IMG/VR virus record: IMGVR_UViG_3300037826_000280
Span: 1-33,722 of that record
Reading direction: 5' to 3' (one strand)
DNA from: a virus
Length of the DNA stretch: 33,722 bases
The position numbers and the translations under genes are program-made. This document shows positions 1-5,035 of the stretch, in pieces. The notes beneath the pieces are model-generated. The model did no database searches. It was not told the origin of the DNA and saw only the letters and a program-made list of their open reading frames with translations. The first letter of the stretch is position 1. Each line of letters starts with the position of its first letter.

Positions 1-135
1 GCCACCCTGTGCGTTAGCCATGCAGGTGACGGCATCAAGGAGTTCAGAATCACCGAGAGGGTCTCGATCGCTCTTGAACTCAACGGTCAACGTCTCACCC
101 GAGGCGATATTCTCCTGCAGCGTCGATCGATCCAT
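1..135 (-). CDS. AlbA_2-type DNA-binding protein, N-terminal fragment (runs off the window)
   Basis: This is the first 45 codons of a leftward gene cut by the window edge. The start ATG at 135 follows a good AGGAG ribosome binding site; an in-frame ATG at 180 has no such site. The peptide has the opening pattern of AlbA_2 (Schlafen AlbA_2-like) domains: a Glu/Thr/Val stretch leading to VEFKSD near residue 20, then ELLDAV and CMANAQGG near residues 35-45. The family is found in putative transcription regulators and helicases linked to defence or mobile elements; which subtype this is cannot be told from the fragment. The 130 bases between it and the next gene hold only a short, stop-interrupted peptide that may be a gene remnant. 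Confidence 0.7.
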   Translation of the reverse strand, partial: MDRSTLQENIASGETLTVEFKSDRDPLGDSELLDAVTCMANAQGG

Positions 136-266
136 ATCCACTCCTGTTACCTCGGCTAGCTCCGAATCACCGCCGCTCATCCAACCAGCGCATCGCCCTC
201 CGCCTCAGACAGCAGCCGATCCAGCGCGGCGATGAGGCCCTAGAGCGTCCAGTTCAACCAGGTGCC

Positions 267-566
267 TCACGCCGCATAGATCACCTCGGCGCTGGAAAGG
301 ACCGACTCGCGAATCCGGGGTTTCAGGCCATCCTGGGGCACTAGATCCACCGGCCGCTCCAAGACCTCCGATAGCTCTCGCTGCATCCGGCTCAGCGTGA
401 TGAAGCCGATCCGTGCATCCGGCTCGAACTCCACCAGCACATCCACATCGCTCTCGGGGCCAAAGTCCCCCCGCACGGCCGAACCGAAGAGTTGAATCTT
501 CCGCACCTTGTACCGCCGACAGAAGTCAGCGATCTTCTCCATGGGTAAGGAGAGATACTCAGACAT
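267..566 (-). CDS. MNT-type nucleotidyltransferase domain protein
   Basis: This is a 99-residue protein of the minimal nucleotidyltransferase (MNT, NTP_transf_2) family. The signature LFGSAVRGDFGPESDVDVLV is complete: the GS and the two Asp of DVD are the metal- and nucleotide-binding residues of the polymerase-beta fold. I chose ATG 566 because AGGAG lies 8 bases upstream; longer starts add a basic extension with no family support. The start overlaps the end of the DUF433 gene by 8 bases, so the two are translationally coupled. MNT proteins often act as antitoxins that AMPylate HEPN toxins; no HEPN gene is visible here, so the role is open. Confidence 0.88.
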   Translation of the reverse strand: MSEYLSLPMEKIADFCRRYKVRKIQLFGSAVRGDFGPESDVDVLVEFEPDARIGFITLSRMQRELSEVLERPVDLVPQDGLKPRIRESVLSSAEVIYAA

Positions 567-843
567 CTTGGATCTCCTTTTGCTCCGCCTCAATTGCACG
601 ATCGATCTCAGCCCGATGGGCCGCATAGAACGCCAGTGCCTCCTCGACTTGAGACAGGGTCAGGTCGTAGTCGGTCGCGATCTTCTCGTGCGACTGCCCC
701 CACTGTTCCGCAGCGATCACGATCGTCTGCACCCGGACCCCCGTGCCGCTCACTTCCGGCGTGGGAATCCCCGCAGCGCCCCGGCGATACGTAATCTGGG
801 GGAACCTCTGTTCAACGGGTAGATTCAGCGGGCGGCGTGCCAT
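559..843 (-). CDS. DUF433 family antitoxin-like protein
   Basis: This 94-residue protein matches the DUF433 pattern: GTGVRVQTIV, then a segment built as HEKIATDYDLTLSQVEEAL, followed by an Ala/Tyr helix. In the family this is a small helix-turn-helix DNA-binding fold, usually the antitoxin of a pair with a PIN-like DUF5615 toxin. No DUF5615 gene is next to it; its coupled downstream partner is a MNT nucleotidyltransferase instead. The start at 843 is preferred because the family begins close to the ARRPLNLP segment and an AAAGGGG sits upstream. A near-consensus promoter drives it from 881-908. Confidence 0.85.
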   Translation of the reverse strand: MARRPLNLPVEQRFPQITYRRGAAGIPTPEVSGTGVRVQTIVIAAEQWGQSHEKIATDYDLTLSQVEEALAFYAAHRAEIDRAIEAEQKEIQDV

Positions 844-880
844 CGGCAAACCCCTTTGGGTGACACACATCCTATAAGAC

Positions 881-908
881 ATCATAACGATGGTTCACCG
901 AAAGTCAA
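881..908 (-). promoter_or_regulatory. Leftward sigma70-type promoter for the DUF433-MNT pair
   Basis: On the minus strand TTGACT (903-908) is followed after 16 bases by TATGAT (881-886), one mismatch each from the -35 and -10 consensus. It lies about 40 bases upstream of the DUF433 start, with no other gene between. Confidence 0.65.
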
Positions 909-942
909 GCCGTGCGCCCTCGGAGACGATGGGTCACGCCCC

Positions 943-1920
943 CTACAACCGCCAGTTATCCACCGGACTCGCCTTCCGGTGCGCCTCCTCGAAGTCGGCC
1001 CGCGCGATGTGCAGATACCGCTCCACCATATCTAGGCTCGAGTGGCCCAACAGGTGCTTCAGCGTGAAGATGTCCCCGCCGTTCCGCAGATACGTGATCG
1101 CGAAGGTGTGTCTAAACCGGTGGGGATGCACCTTCGAGACGCCCGCTCGCTCACCCAGCCGCTTCAGCAAGCGTCCCAGCGACCCCCGGCTCATCTCCTC
1201 GGGCACGTCGTACGGCCACGAGAGGAAGAGCGGATCGTCGTCCCGCAGGGTCTGCAGCCGCGGCGTCAGGTAGCGCCACAGCGTCCGCGCCGCCCGCCGA
1301 CCGAAGCGAACGATCCGCTCCTTGGCCCCCTTCCCCACCACCTTGATCGTCTGCTGACTCGTGTCCAAATCACCCAGCCGGATTCTGCACAGCTCCGAGG
1401 CTCGCACGCCGGTGTCGACCAGGATCATCAGGATCGCCCGGTCCCGGTCCGCGGTGGGACGCCGGCTGGTGGTATCCCGCGTCTTCCACGTCCGCGTGGC
1501 GTCGCAAGCCTTGAGCAGCGCCTTCATCTCCTCCTTGGTGAAGGGCTTGATCACCGGCGGTTTGACGTCCGGCTTCTCGATGGCGCGGACGATGTTCTCC
1601 TCCACGTACCCCTCGCGCACGCCCCAGGTCCACAGCGCCGACAGGTTGGTGTGGATGTTGACGATCGACTTGGGGGAGAGCTTGATCCGCCCGCGGGGCG
1701 CCACGCCATCCGGCACGCTGACGTAGCCATCCCGCAGCCAGGCGAAGAAGTGAGCCAACTGGGCACGGGTGATCGAGTCAAAGGGTGGATCCGCAGAGAA
1801 GAACATGTGGAGCTTCTTGAAGGCGTTGCGGTAGTTGCGGATCGTATGGGGGCTGCGTCCGGCAGCGGTCTTGAACAGGATGAGGCCTTCGCATGCTTGG
1901 GATAGGGCAATTTTCTTCAC
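943..1920 (-). CDS. Tyrosine recombinase / integrase (first copy)
   Basis: This protein of about 325 residues has both XerC/D-type domains. The N-terminal SAM-like core-binding domain covers roughly residues 10-120 (SPHTIRNYRNAFKKL). The catalytic domain carries the Arg in TGVRASELCRIRL, the Lys in a GKGAKERIV hairpin, HPHRFRHT (His and Arg), the LGHSS box and the nucleophile Tyr in VERYLHIA. All catalytic residues look intact. A GTG at 1920 is preferred to the GTG at 1929 because the GAGGA ribosome site directly abuts the latter. The gene lies next to a tRNA-Pro 3' fragment, as expected for an integrase beside its attachment site. Whether it belongs to the phage on its right or to a separate element on its left is not resolved. 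Confidence 0.93.
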   Translation of the reverse strand: MKKIALSQACEGLILFKTAAGRSPHTIRNYRNAFKKLHMFFSADPPFDSITRAQLAHFFAWLRDGYVSVPDGVAPRGRIKLSPKSIVNIHTNLSALWTWGVREGYVEENIVRAIEKPDVKPPVIKPFTKEEMKALLKACDATRTWKTRDTTSRRPTADRDRAILMILVDTGVRASELCRIRLGDLDTSQQTIKVVGKGAKERIVRFGRRAARTLWRYLTPRLQTLRDDDPLFLSWPYDVPEEMSRGSLGRLLKRLGERAGVSKVHPHRFRHTFAITYLRNGGDIFTLKHLLGHSSLDMVERYLHIARADFEEAHRKASPVDNWRL

Positions 1921-1945
1921 CGTGTGCACTCCTCTCTGTGACTAG

Positions 1946-1985
1946 ATTCCGATAAACCGGAGGGTGAATTCCGATAATCGGAGGG
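1946..1985. repeat. Two direct repeats upstream of the first integrase
   Basis: ATTCCGATAAACCGGAGGG (1946-1964) is repeated as ATTCCGATAATCGGAGGG (1968-1985). The copies start 22 bp apart, about two helical turns. They sit just upstream of the integrase start, so they could be operator or arm-type recombinase sites. Confidence 0.6.
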
Positions 1986-2062
1986 GGGCTTTTTTTGTCC
2001 ATAGAGAGGACAAGCCGTGTGCACTACGGTCGTCGCGGAAGGGGTTGAACCCCCTTACCGGG

Positions 2063-2099
2063 GTCCTCACGGCCAGCTAGAGGAGCTAGCCGTGAGGAC
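2063..2099. repeat. 16-bp inverted repeat beside the tRNA fragment
   Basis: GTCCTCACGGCCAGCT and AGCTAGCCGTGAGGAC pair at 15 of 16 positions around a 5-base loop. Its left arm, with the preceding CCGGGG, nearly duplicates the anticodon/variable region of the neighbouring tRNA-Pro fragment (CCGGGG-A/T-CCTCACGG). It may be a degenerate second copy of the attachment sequence or a pair of inverted core-type recombinase sites. Confidence 0.5.
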
Positions 2100-2104
2100 T
2101 TCTG

Positions 2105-2151
2105 TCGGGGCGCCCGGATTTGAACCGGGGACCTCACGGACCCGAACCGCG
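2105..2151 (-). tRNA. 3' two-thirds of a tRNA-Pro(CGG); probable attachment-site scar
   Basis: Read on the minus strand, this 47-base stretch contains everything from tRNA position 27 to 73. It has an anticodon stem CGCGG/CCGTG around the loop TTCGGGT (anticodon CGG, proline), the variable loop AGGTC, the T-arm CCCGG-TTCAAAT-CCGGG, the acceptor 3' strand CGCCCCG and discriminator A. The 5' acceptor strand and D-arm are absent; the sequence before position 27 is unrelated. A tRNA 3' portion beside a tyrosine integrase is the classic product of integration into a tRNA gene. It is therefore probably an att half rather than a working tRNA. Confidence 0.75.
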
Positions 2152-2231
2152 GTATTTGAACACCCTACAGCAGGACCCAAGACACGGGAATTATCAGGCC
2201 CCGGCGAACTGCGATGAGCGGGAACCTTGAG

Positions 2232-2265
2232 CGCCCCCACAGGTCAACCCTGTGGGGGCGTTTTT
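2232..2265 (+). terminator. Intrinsic terminator, rightward
   Basis: A perfect 12-bp stem, CGCCCCCACAGG / CCTGTGGGGGCG, with loop TCAAC is followed by five T. It separates the attachment-site region from the phage DNA on the right. Confidence 0.85.
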
Positions 2266-2287
2266 GCGTCCTGCGATAGAAGTATGT

Positions 2288-2369
2288 CGGAAGTGATATG
2301 CTTCCGCTGTTAAGGCCTTCAGCGAAGGGCTGAATCGACGCCTCGAGTGCTCCGCTCGGGGCATTTTTT
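2288..2369 (+). ncRNA. Candidate small RNA of three hairpins ending in a terminator
   Basis: Three hairpins follow each other with almost no gaps. They are CGGAAG/CTTCCG (2288-2306), TTCAGC/GCTGAA (2318-2334) enclosed by GGC/GCC, and the terminator GCCTCGAG/CTCGGGGC (2340-2362) followed by ATTTTTT. The middle part begins TTAAGGC and has the same topology as the nexus of type II-C tracrRNAs, a short outer stem enclosing an inner hairpin before the terminator. The resemblance is one of shape; I see no Cas gene or CRISPR repeats in the window. No convincing promoter is visible, because the T-run of the preceding terminator ends at 2265. It could instead be a 3' untranslated end. Confidence 0.4.
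2340..2369 (+). terminator. Intrinsic terminator, rightward
   Basis: An 8-bp stem GCCTCGAG/CTCGGGGC (one T-G pair) with loop TGCTCCG is followed by A and six T. It forms the 3' end of the candidate small RNA. Confidence 0.75.
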
Positions 2370-2381
2370 GCTGTCCGTCTT

Positions 2382-2397
2382 GATAATAACTGTTATC
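2382..2397. promoter_or_regulatory. Dispersed palindrome, site 1
   Basis: The core is GATAATAACTGTTATC. With its flanks CCGTCTT and GGTACGG it is one of the best 30-bp dyads of the set. It lies between the small-RNA terminator and the 3' end of the leftward lamin-tail gene, and is the only site not just upstream of a rightward gene. Confidence 0.7.
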
Positions 2398-2404
2398 GGT
2401 ACGG

Positions 2405-3031
2405 CTACTGCCTGTCAACCTCGACGCCGGTTGCATTGTAGAGCACGGCTGCGTCGTATTCAGCGTTGTTCCATATGGTGCCTTCGAAGCCACAGCTGTA
2501 GCCTTCTCCTGTTTGTGCCCAGATCCTGAGCGTCTGACCAGCTTCTAGCACGCCGGCCAGGCCACAGCTTTGCTCTCCTTTTTCGGAGACCAGGACCCAC
2601 CCACTCAGATCCTGGGCCTGGTTGCCGATGTTCTGGATGTCGACGTATTCAGCGCGCTTGTTGACGGTGACGATCACGACGTAGGGGCCCTGGATCGGCG
2701 TCGACGTGGGTGGCAGCGGTGTTGGCGTCGACGTGGGCGGGAGCGGGGTGTTGGTGGGTGTTGGTGTCGCCGGCTCGGGAGTCGACGTAGGCCGCGGCGT
2801 AGCCGTGGGGGTTGGCGTATTGGTGGGGAGCGGGGTAGCAGTCGGTGTCGAAGTGGCCGTTGGCGTTGGTGTTGGCGTTAGGGTTGGCAAGATCCCGATC
2901 TCTCGGAGGGTCATATCGACCATTCCGATTAAACAACAGACGGTACATCCCATAATCGCCAGAAGAGCAAGAATGACGAGAACAGCCCGACCTGGTCGAC
3001 GTTTGATCAGCTCCTTGAGCTTGTTGAGCAT
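2405..3031 (-). CDS. Membrane-anchored lamin-tail-domain protein with Thr/Pro linker
   Basis: This is a 208-residue surface protein. Residues 1-12 are basic (KELIKRRPGR near the start), followed by a transmembrane or lipoprotein-like segment at about 15-37. Residues 49-113 are a low-complexity Thr/Pro linker built of TPTPT-like units. The C-terminal domain (about 115-208) has the lamin-tail (LTD) pattern: EYVDIQNIGNQAQDLSGWVL, a Cys pair and a WNN loop near the end. LTD domains are immunoglobulin-like folds found on bacterial surface proteins and nucleases. It is leftward, downstream of the repressor, so it is probably expressed in the lysogen and could be a surface-modifying (conversion) protein. 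No Shine-Dalgarno site is visible; a hairpin lies 13 bases before the start. Confidence 0.8.
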   Translation of the reverse strand: MLNKLKELIKRRPGRAVLVILALLAIMGCTVCCLIGMVDMTLREIGILPTLTPTPTPTATSTPTATPLPTNTPTPTATPRPTSTPEPATPTPTNTPLPPTSTPTPLPPTSTPIQGPYVVIVTVNKRAEYVDIQNIGNQAQDLSGWVLVSEKGEQSCGLAGVLEAGQTLRIWAQTGEGYSCGFEGTIWNNAEYDAAVLYNATGVEVDRQ

Positions 3032-3043
3032 AGGTATCGATGA

Positions 3044-3060
3044 GCGGTCTTAGAGACCGC
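3044..3060. repeat. Perfect 7-bp inverted repeat upstream of the lamin-tail gene
   Basis: GCGGTCT-TAG-AGACCGC lies in the 37-base gap between the small leftward gene and the lamin-tail start. It has no T-run on either side, so it is more likely an operator or a translation-controlling hairpin than a terminator. Confidence 0.55.
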
Positions 3061-3068
3061 CGCCCTCC

Positions 3069-3242
3069 TTACATGCCACCTAAAACGACGGCGGGCTGGG
3101 CATCTTCTATGCGCCACCGGCGGCGTTGATGGTGGTGTTGTGCTGCATATAGCTCGCGTACCAGGTCCTCGACCTGGTGGCGGCGGTGCGGCTTGCCGAT
3201 CCAGACGTGCAACACGAGTATGGCCAGTCTCAGTCGTTCCAT
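3069..3242 (-). CDS. Small protein of unknown function in the immunity operon
   Basis: This 57-residue protein starts at an ATG with an excellent GGGAGG site 5 bases upstream, which is the main argument that it is real. The N-terminus (LRLAILVLHVWIG) is mildly hydrophobic and the rest is rich in His and Arg, including HHHQRRRWR. I do not recognise a family. It lies 38 bases downstream of the repressor on the same strand, so it is probably co-transcribed with it in the lysogen. Confidence 0.6.
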   Translation of the reverse strand: MERLRLAILVLHVWIGKPHRRHQVEDLVRELYAAQHHHQRRRWRIEDAQPAVVLGGM

Positions 3243-3280
3243 TGTGCCTCCCGAAGTTGTAGGGGGCACTCCTTGCCTGT

Positions 3281-3637
3281 CTATGCCGTGGTGTGGGCGG
3301 CGGTCTCTTCGTCCTGTTGGAGAAGGAAAGTCAGGTACTCCTCTAGCAACTGGCGACGTTCCGGCGATAGCTGGTTGATCATCCAAAGCAGACGGCGGAG
3401 CCGGCCAGTTTCAGAAGGCTCGGGAGGTAATAGCCCGGCTTTGCGGAAAACGCTTTCCGGCGGATAGTTAAACGCTTTTGCTAGACCCAGGCACAACTCA
3501 GGGCCGGGGTTGCGATCACCGTTGATGACATGGGATAGCCCGGATTGGCTCAAGTCAGCACGTCTGGCCACCTCTCGCAGTGACCATCCGCGCTCTTCTG
3601 CTTCTTTGAGAATCCATTCTCCGATATCTTCAGGCAT
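3281..3637 (-). CDS. XRE-family repressor (probable lysogeny regulator)
   Basis: This 118-residue protein has a Cro/C1-type helix-turn-helix at about residues 15-70: SLREVARRADLSQSGLSHVI forms helices 2-3, followed by GDRNPGPELCLGLAKAF. The C-terminal 50 residues are helical and charged, with no LexA-type Ser/Lys peptidase, so it is shorter than lambda CI. It is transcribed away from the early genes across an operator region with GATTAC..GTAATC sites, the usual position of a phage repressor. It may bind those sites; whether it also binds the related dispersed GATAA-N6-TTATC palindromes is an open question. Confidence 0.85.
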   Translation of the reverse strand: MPEDIGEWILKEAEERGWSLREVARRADLSQSGLSHVINGDRNPGPELCLGLAKAFNYPPESVFRKAGLLPPEPSETGRLRRLLWMINQLSPERRQLLEEYLTFLLQQDEETAAHTTA

Positions 3638-3652
3638 ACATTTAGTTTACAT

Positions 3653-3781
3653 CAGTAATCGCCCCCTCGGGCGATTGATTTGATTACCCTAGTAGTAAAG
3701 TATCAAATGTCACGTGTTTTATATGACATTCGTAACTTACTTACTATCACCGCAGGGGTTACACTGATTACCCTAGTAATC
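3653..3781. promoter_or_regulatory. Divergent operator/promoter region between repressor and early genes
   Basis: The 14-mer TGATTACCCTAGTA occurs twice as a direct repeat (3681-3694 and 3765-3778). The second copy is part of the perfect dyad GATTAC-CCTA-GTAATC (3766-3781), which ends 4 bases before the AGGAGG of the first early gene. A further half site GTAATC lies at 3655-3660. It overlaps a hairpin AATCGCCC/GGGCGATT (3657-3676). These look like two or three repressor operators. The region is AT-rich and must hold divergent promoters, but I cannot pick unambiguous -35/-10 pairs. Confidence 0.7.
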
Positions 3782-3796
3782 AACAGGAGGTGTCAT

Positions 3797-4192
3797 TTGG
3801 CGAGTACAGCTGTGAACGACTATAAGGTCAGCCTTTCGGCGTCGGTGCGAATTGCCGACGTGTTGGGTGTCGAGGCCTTCGCCGACGAGATGGAGCAGCC
3901 CCACACGGGAAACCGGGCGGAGGCCGTGCGGCGGATCGTCCCGGCTGGCCTGGCTGCGGCCGTCATCGCCGCAATGCGGCGCCGGGGCTACGGGGTCACG
4001 ATTTGCGATAACGGCAACGAAGAGGCTGACCACGTAGACTGCCGGTTTTGGCTCTTAGAGGACGATCGCCGGCGCGGGATGATGGTGGAGGGCTCCTTTG
4101 TCGACGCCGTACGCGGCGCTGCAGCTGCTGCGCTCGAGTTGACCGATCCCTCCTGGGAGGAGCTCCTGGTGGTCGAGGGTGGAGCGCAATGA
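3797..4192 (+). CDS. First early gene: ribbon-helix-helix-like protein
   Basis: I place the start at TTG 3797 because AGGAGG ends 6 bases upstream; the reading frame continues open upstream to 3680, but those codons lie in the operator region. The resulting 131-residue protein has an N-terminal part (VSLSASVRIADVLGV, then NRAEAVRRIVPAGL) that resembles a CopG/Arc ribbon-helix-helix with the usual EAVRRIV-type helix. The C-terminal half is an alpha/beta segment I do not recognise. As the first gene to the right of the operators it is in the position of Cro or an early activator. This role is inferred from position only. It overlaps the next gene by ATGA. Confidence 0.7.
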   Translation: MASTAVNDYKVSLSASVRIADVLGVEAFADEMEQPHTGNRAEAVRRIVPAGLAAAVIAAMRRRGYGVTICDNGNEEADHVDCRFWLLEDDRRRGMMVEGSFVDAVRGAAAAALELTDPSWEELLVVEGGAQ

Positions 4193-4422
4193 CCGACATC
4201 TGTTGGGATTGTGAACACCACAGTCGTGAATGCGGTTGCCTCGCAATCGAGGACGGTCCTCCTTGTGCTGAACCCGAACCGGAAACTGAGACGTGTCCGG
4301 TTTGCGGTCGTGTGATCGAGGCTAATACAGATTGTGACTTCTGTGTAACGGGCGAGTATGAGGCGTGGCGGTACGCTGCTGAGTATCGTGACTGGGAAAG
4401 ACAGTTCTTGGCCGTTTCGTGA
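4189..4422 (+). CDS. Small Cys-rich (zinc-knuckle-like) protein
   Basis: This 77-residue acidic protein starts at ATG 4189, overlapping the previous stop as ATGA. It has three Cys pairs: CWDC near residue 5, CPVCG near 36 and CDFC near 49, plus single Cys between. This suggests one or two zinc-binding knuckles. The C-terminus is rich in aromatic residues. No family is recognised. Tight coupling to the neighbours supports it being a real gene of the early operon. Confidence 0.65.
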   Translation: MTDICWDCEHHSRECGCLAIEDGPPCAEPEPETETCPVCGRVIEANTDCDFCVTGEYEAWRYAAEYRDWERQFLAVS

Positions 4423-4613
4423 TGATGGCTGTAACTCGATCTGGTCAATGGTACCGCGGCTACACGTTGGACGATACCGAGTACGACGTTCGGTGGCTTT
4501 TCAACGAGCGGTACGGCCGGGAGCCGCGGGAGATCTTTCGGAGTGGTGCGATTCAGTTGGCAGGTCCCATAGAGAAGGAGGAAGAGGATGGATCAGAAAA
4601 CGGACAGAAGTGA
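4422..4613 (+). CDS. Small early protein of unknown function
   Basis: This 63-residue protein starts at ATG 4422, overlapping the previous stop in the string TGATG, so translation is probably by re-initiation. It is rich in Tyr and Trp (GQWYRGYTL) and ends in a Glu-rich tail. The segment WLFNERYGREPREIF looks like a surface helix. I do not recognise a family. It overlaps the next gene by 26 bases. Confidence 0.55.
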   Translation: MMAVTRSGQWYRGYTLDDTEYDVRWLFNERYGREPREIFRSGAIQLAGPIEKEEEDGSENGQK

Positions 4614-5001
4614 GCAAGGAGTGAAGCGGGTTCTAGGGCATTCTTCGCCGGAGGTGACGGTGTTTCACATCGATCAGATGAAAGAATTCGAAGCGTCCAT
4701 GCAAAGGGCACAGACGAGAGACATCGTTGAATTGAAACTGGAAGAGGAGTTGTACATCGATCGGCTGATGGAAGAATGCAGCGGTGGCGAGGGCCTCGAG
4801 GAGATGGAGATGGTTTCGGCCGGCGATGTCGCGAACGACGCTTTGAGGACGATTATCGAGTCGTTGACCAGGCGGGTGGATGCGTTGGAAGAGGAGGTGG
4901 CGAATCTGAGAATGGCGTTGACGGATCGAGATCTGGGAGAGGTCCTTCGGCAATCCTCGCCAGAGGTGACCACGGTCTATCTTGAGGAAGTGAGCAAGTA
5001 G
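4588..5001 (+). CDS. Coiled-coil protein with two integrase-tail-like peptides
   Basis: This 137-residue protein starts at ATG 4588 with AAGGAGG upstream. Residues 13-30 contain VLGHSSPEVTVFHI and the last 20 residues contain VLRQSSPEVTTVYLEEV. Both match the last catalytic block of tyrosine recombinases (L-G-H-S-S-x-x-V-T-x-x-Y-L). The second copy keeps the Tyr position; the first has His there. Between them are an acidic helix and a clear coiled coil (about residues 92-112). The rest of a recombinase is absent, so it cannot be a recombinase itself. It lies immediately upstream of the integrase gene and could be a regulator or decoy of recombinase assembly. That role is speculative. Confidence 0.7.
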   Translation: MDQKTDRSEQGVKRVLGHSSPEVTVFHIDQMKEFEASMQRAQTRDIVELKLEEELYIDRLMEECSGGEGLEEMEMVSAGDVANDALRTIIESLTRRVDALEEEVANLRMALTDRDLGEVLRQSSPEVTTVYLEEVSK

Positions 5002-5008
5002 CCGTAGC

Positions 5009-5024
5009 GATAAGTTTGATTATC
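5009..5024. promoter_or_regulatory. Dispersed palindrome, site 2
   Basis: GATAAGTTTGATTATC with left flank CCGTAGC lies between the coiled-coil gene and the integrase. Its right edge abuts the AGGAGG of the integrase gene. Confidence 0.7.
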
Positions 5025-5035
5025 AGGAGGAAAAT

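Noticed and set aside
1042-1905. Long rightward ORF of 287 codons opposite the first integrase
   Set aside because: Its peptide has no domain pattern and a shadow composition, while the minus-strand frame has all integrase catalytic residues.
2017-2217. Short rightward ORF with the peptide GAPGFEPGTS
   Set aside because: It is the antisense reading of the tRNA-Pro T-arm and att region; the GFEPGTS-type peptide is a known by-product of tRNA antisense translation.
2706-2881. Dense short repeats of GT-rich triplets that look like iterons or a minisatellite
   Set aside because: They are the coding sequence of the Thr/Pro linker of the lamin-tail protein read on the other strand.
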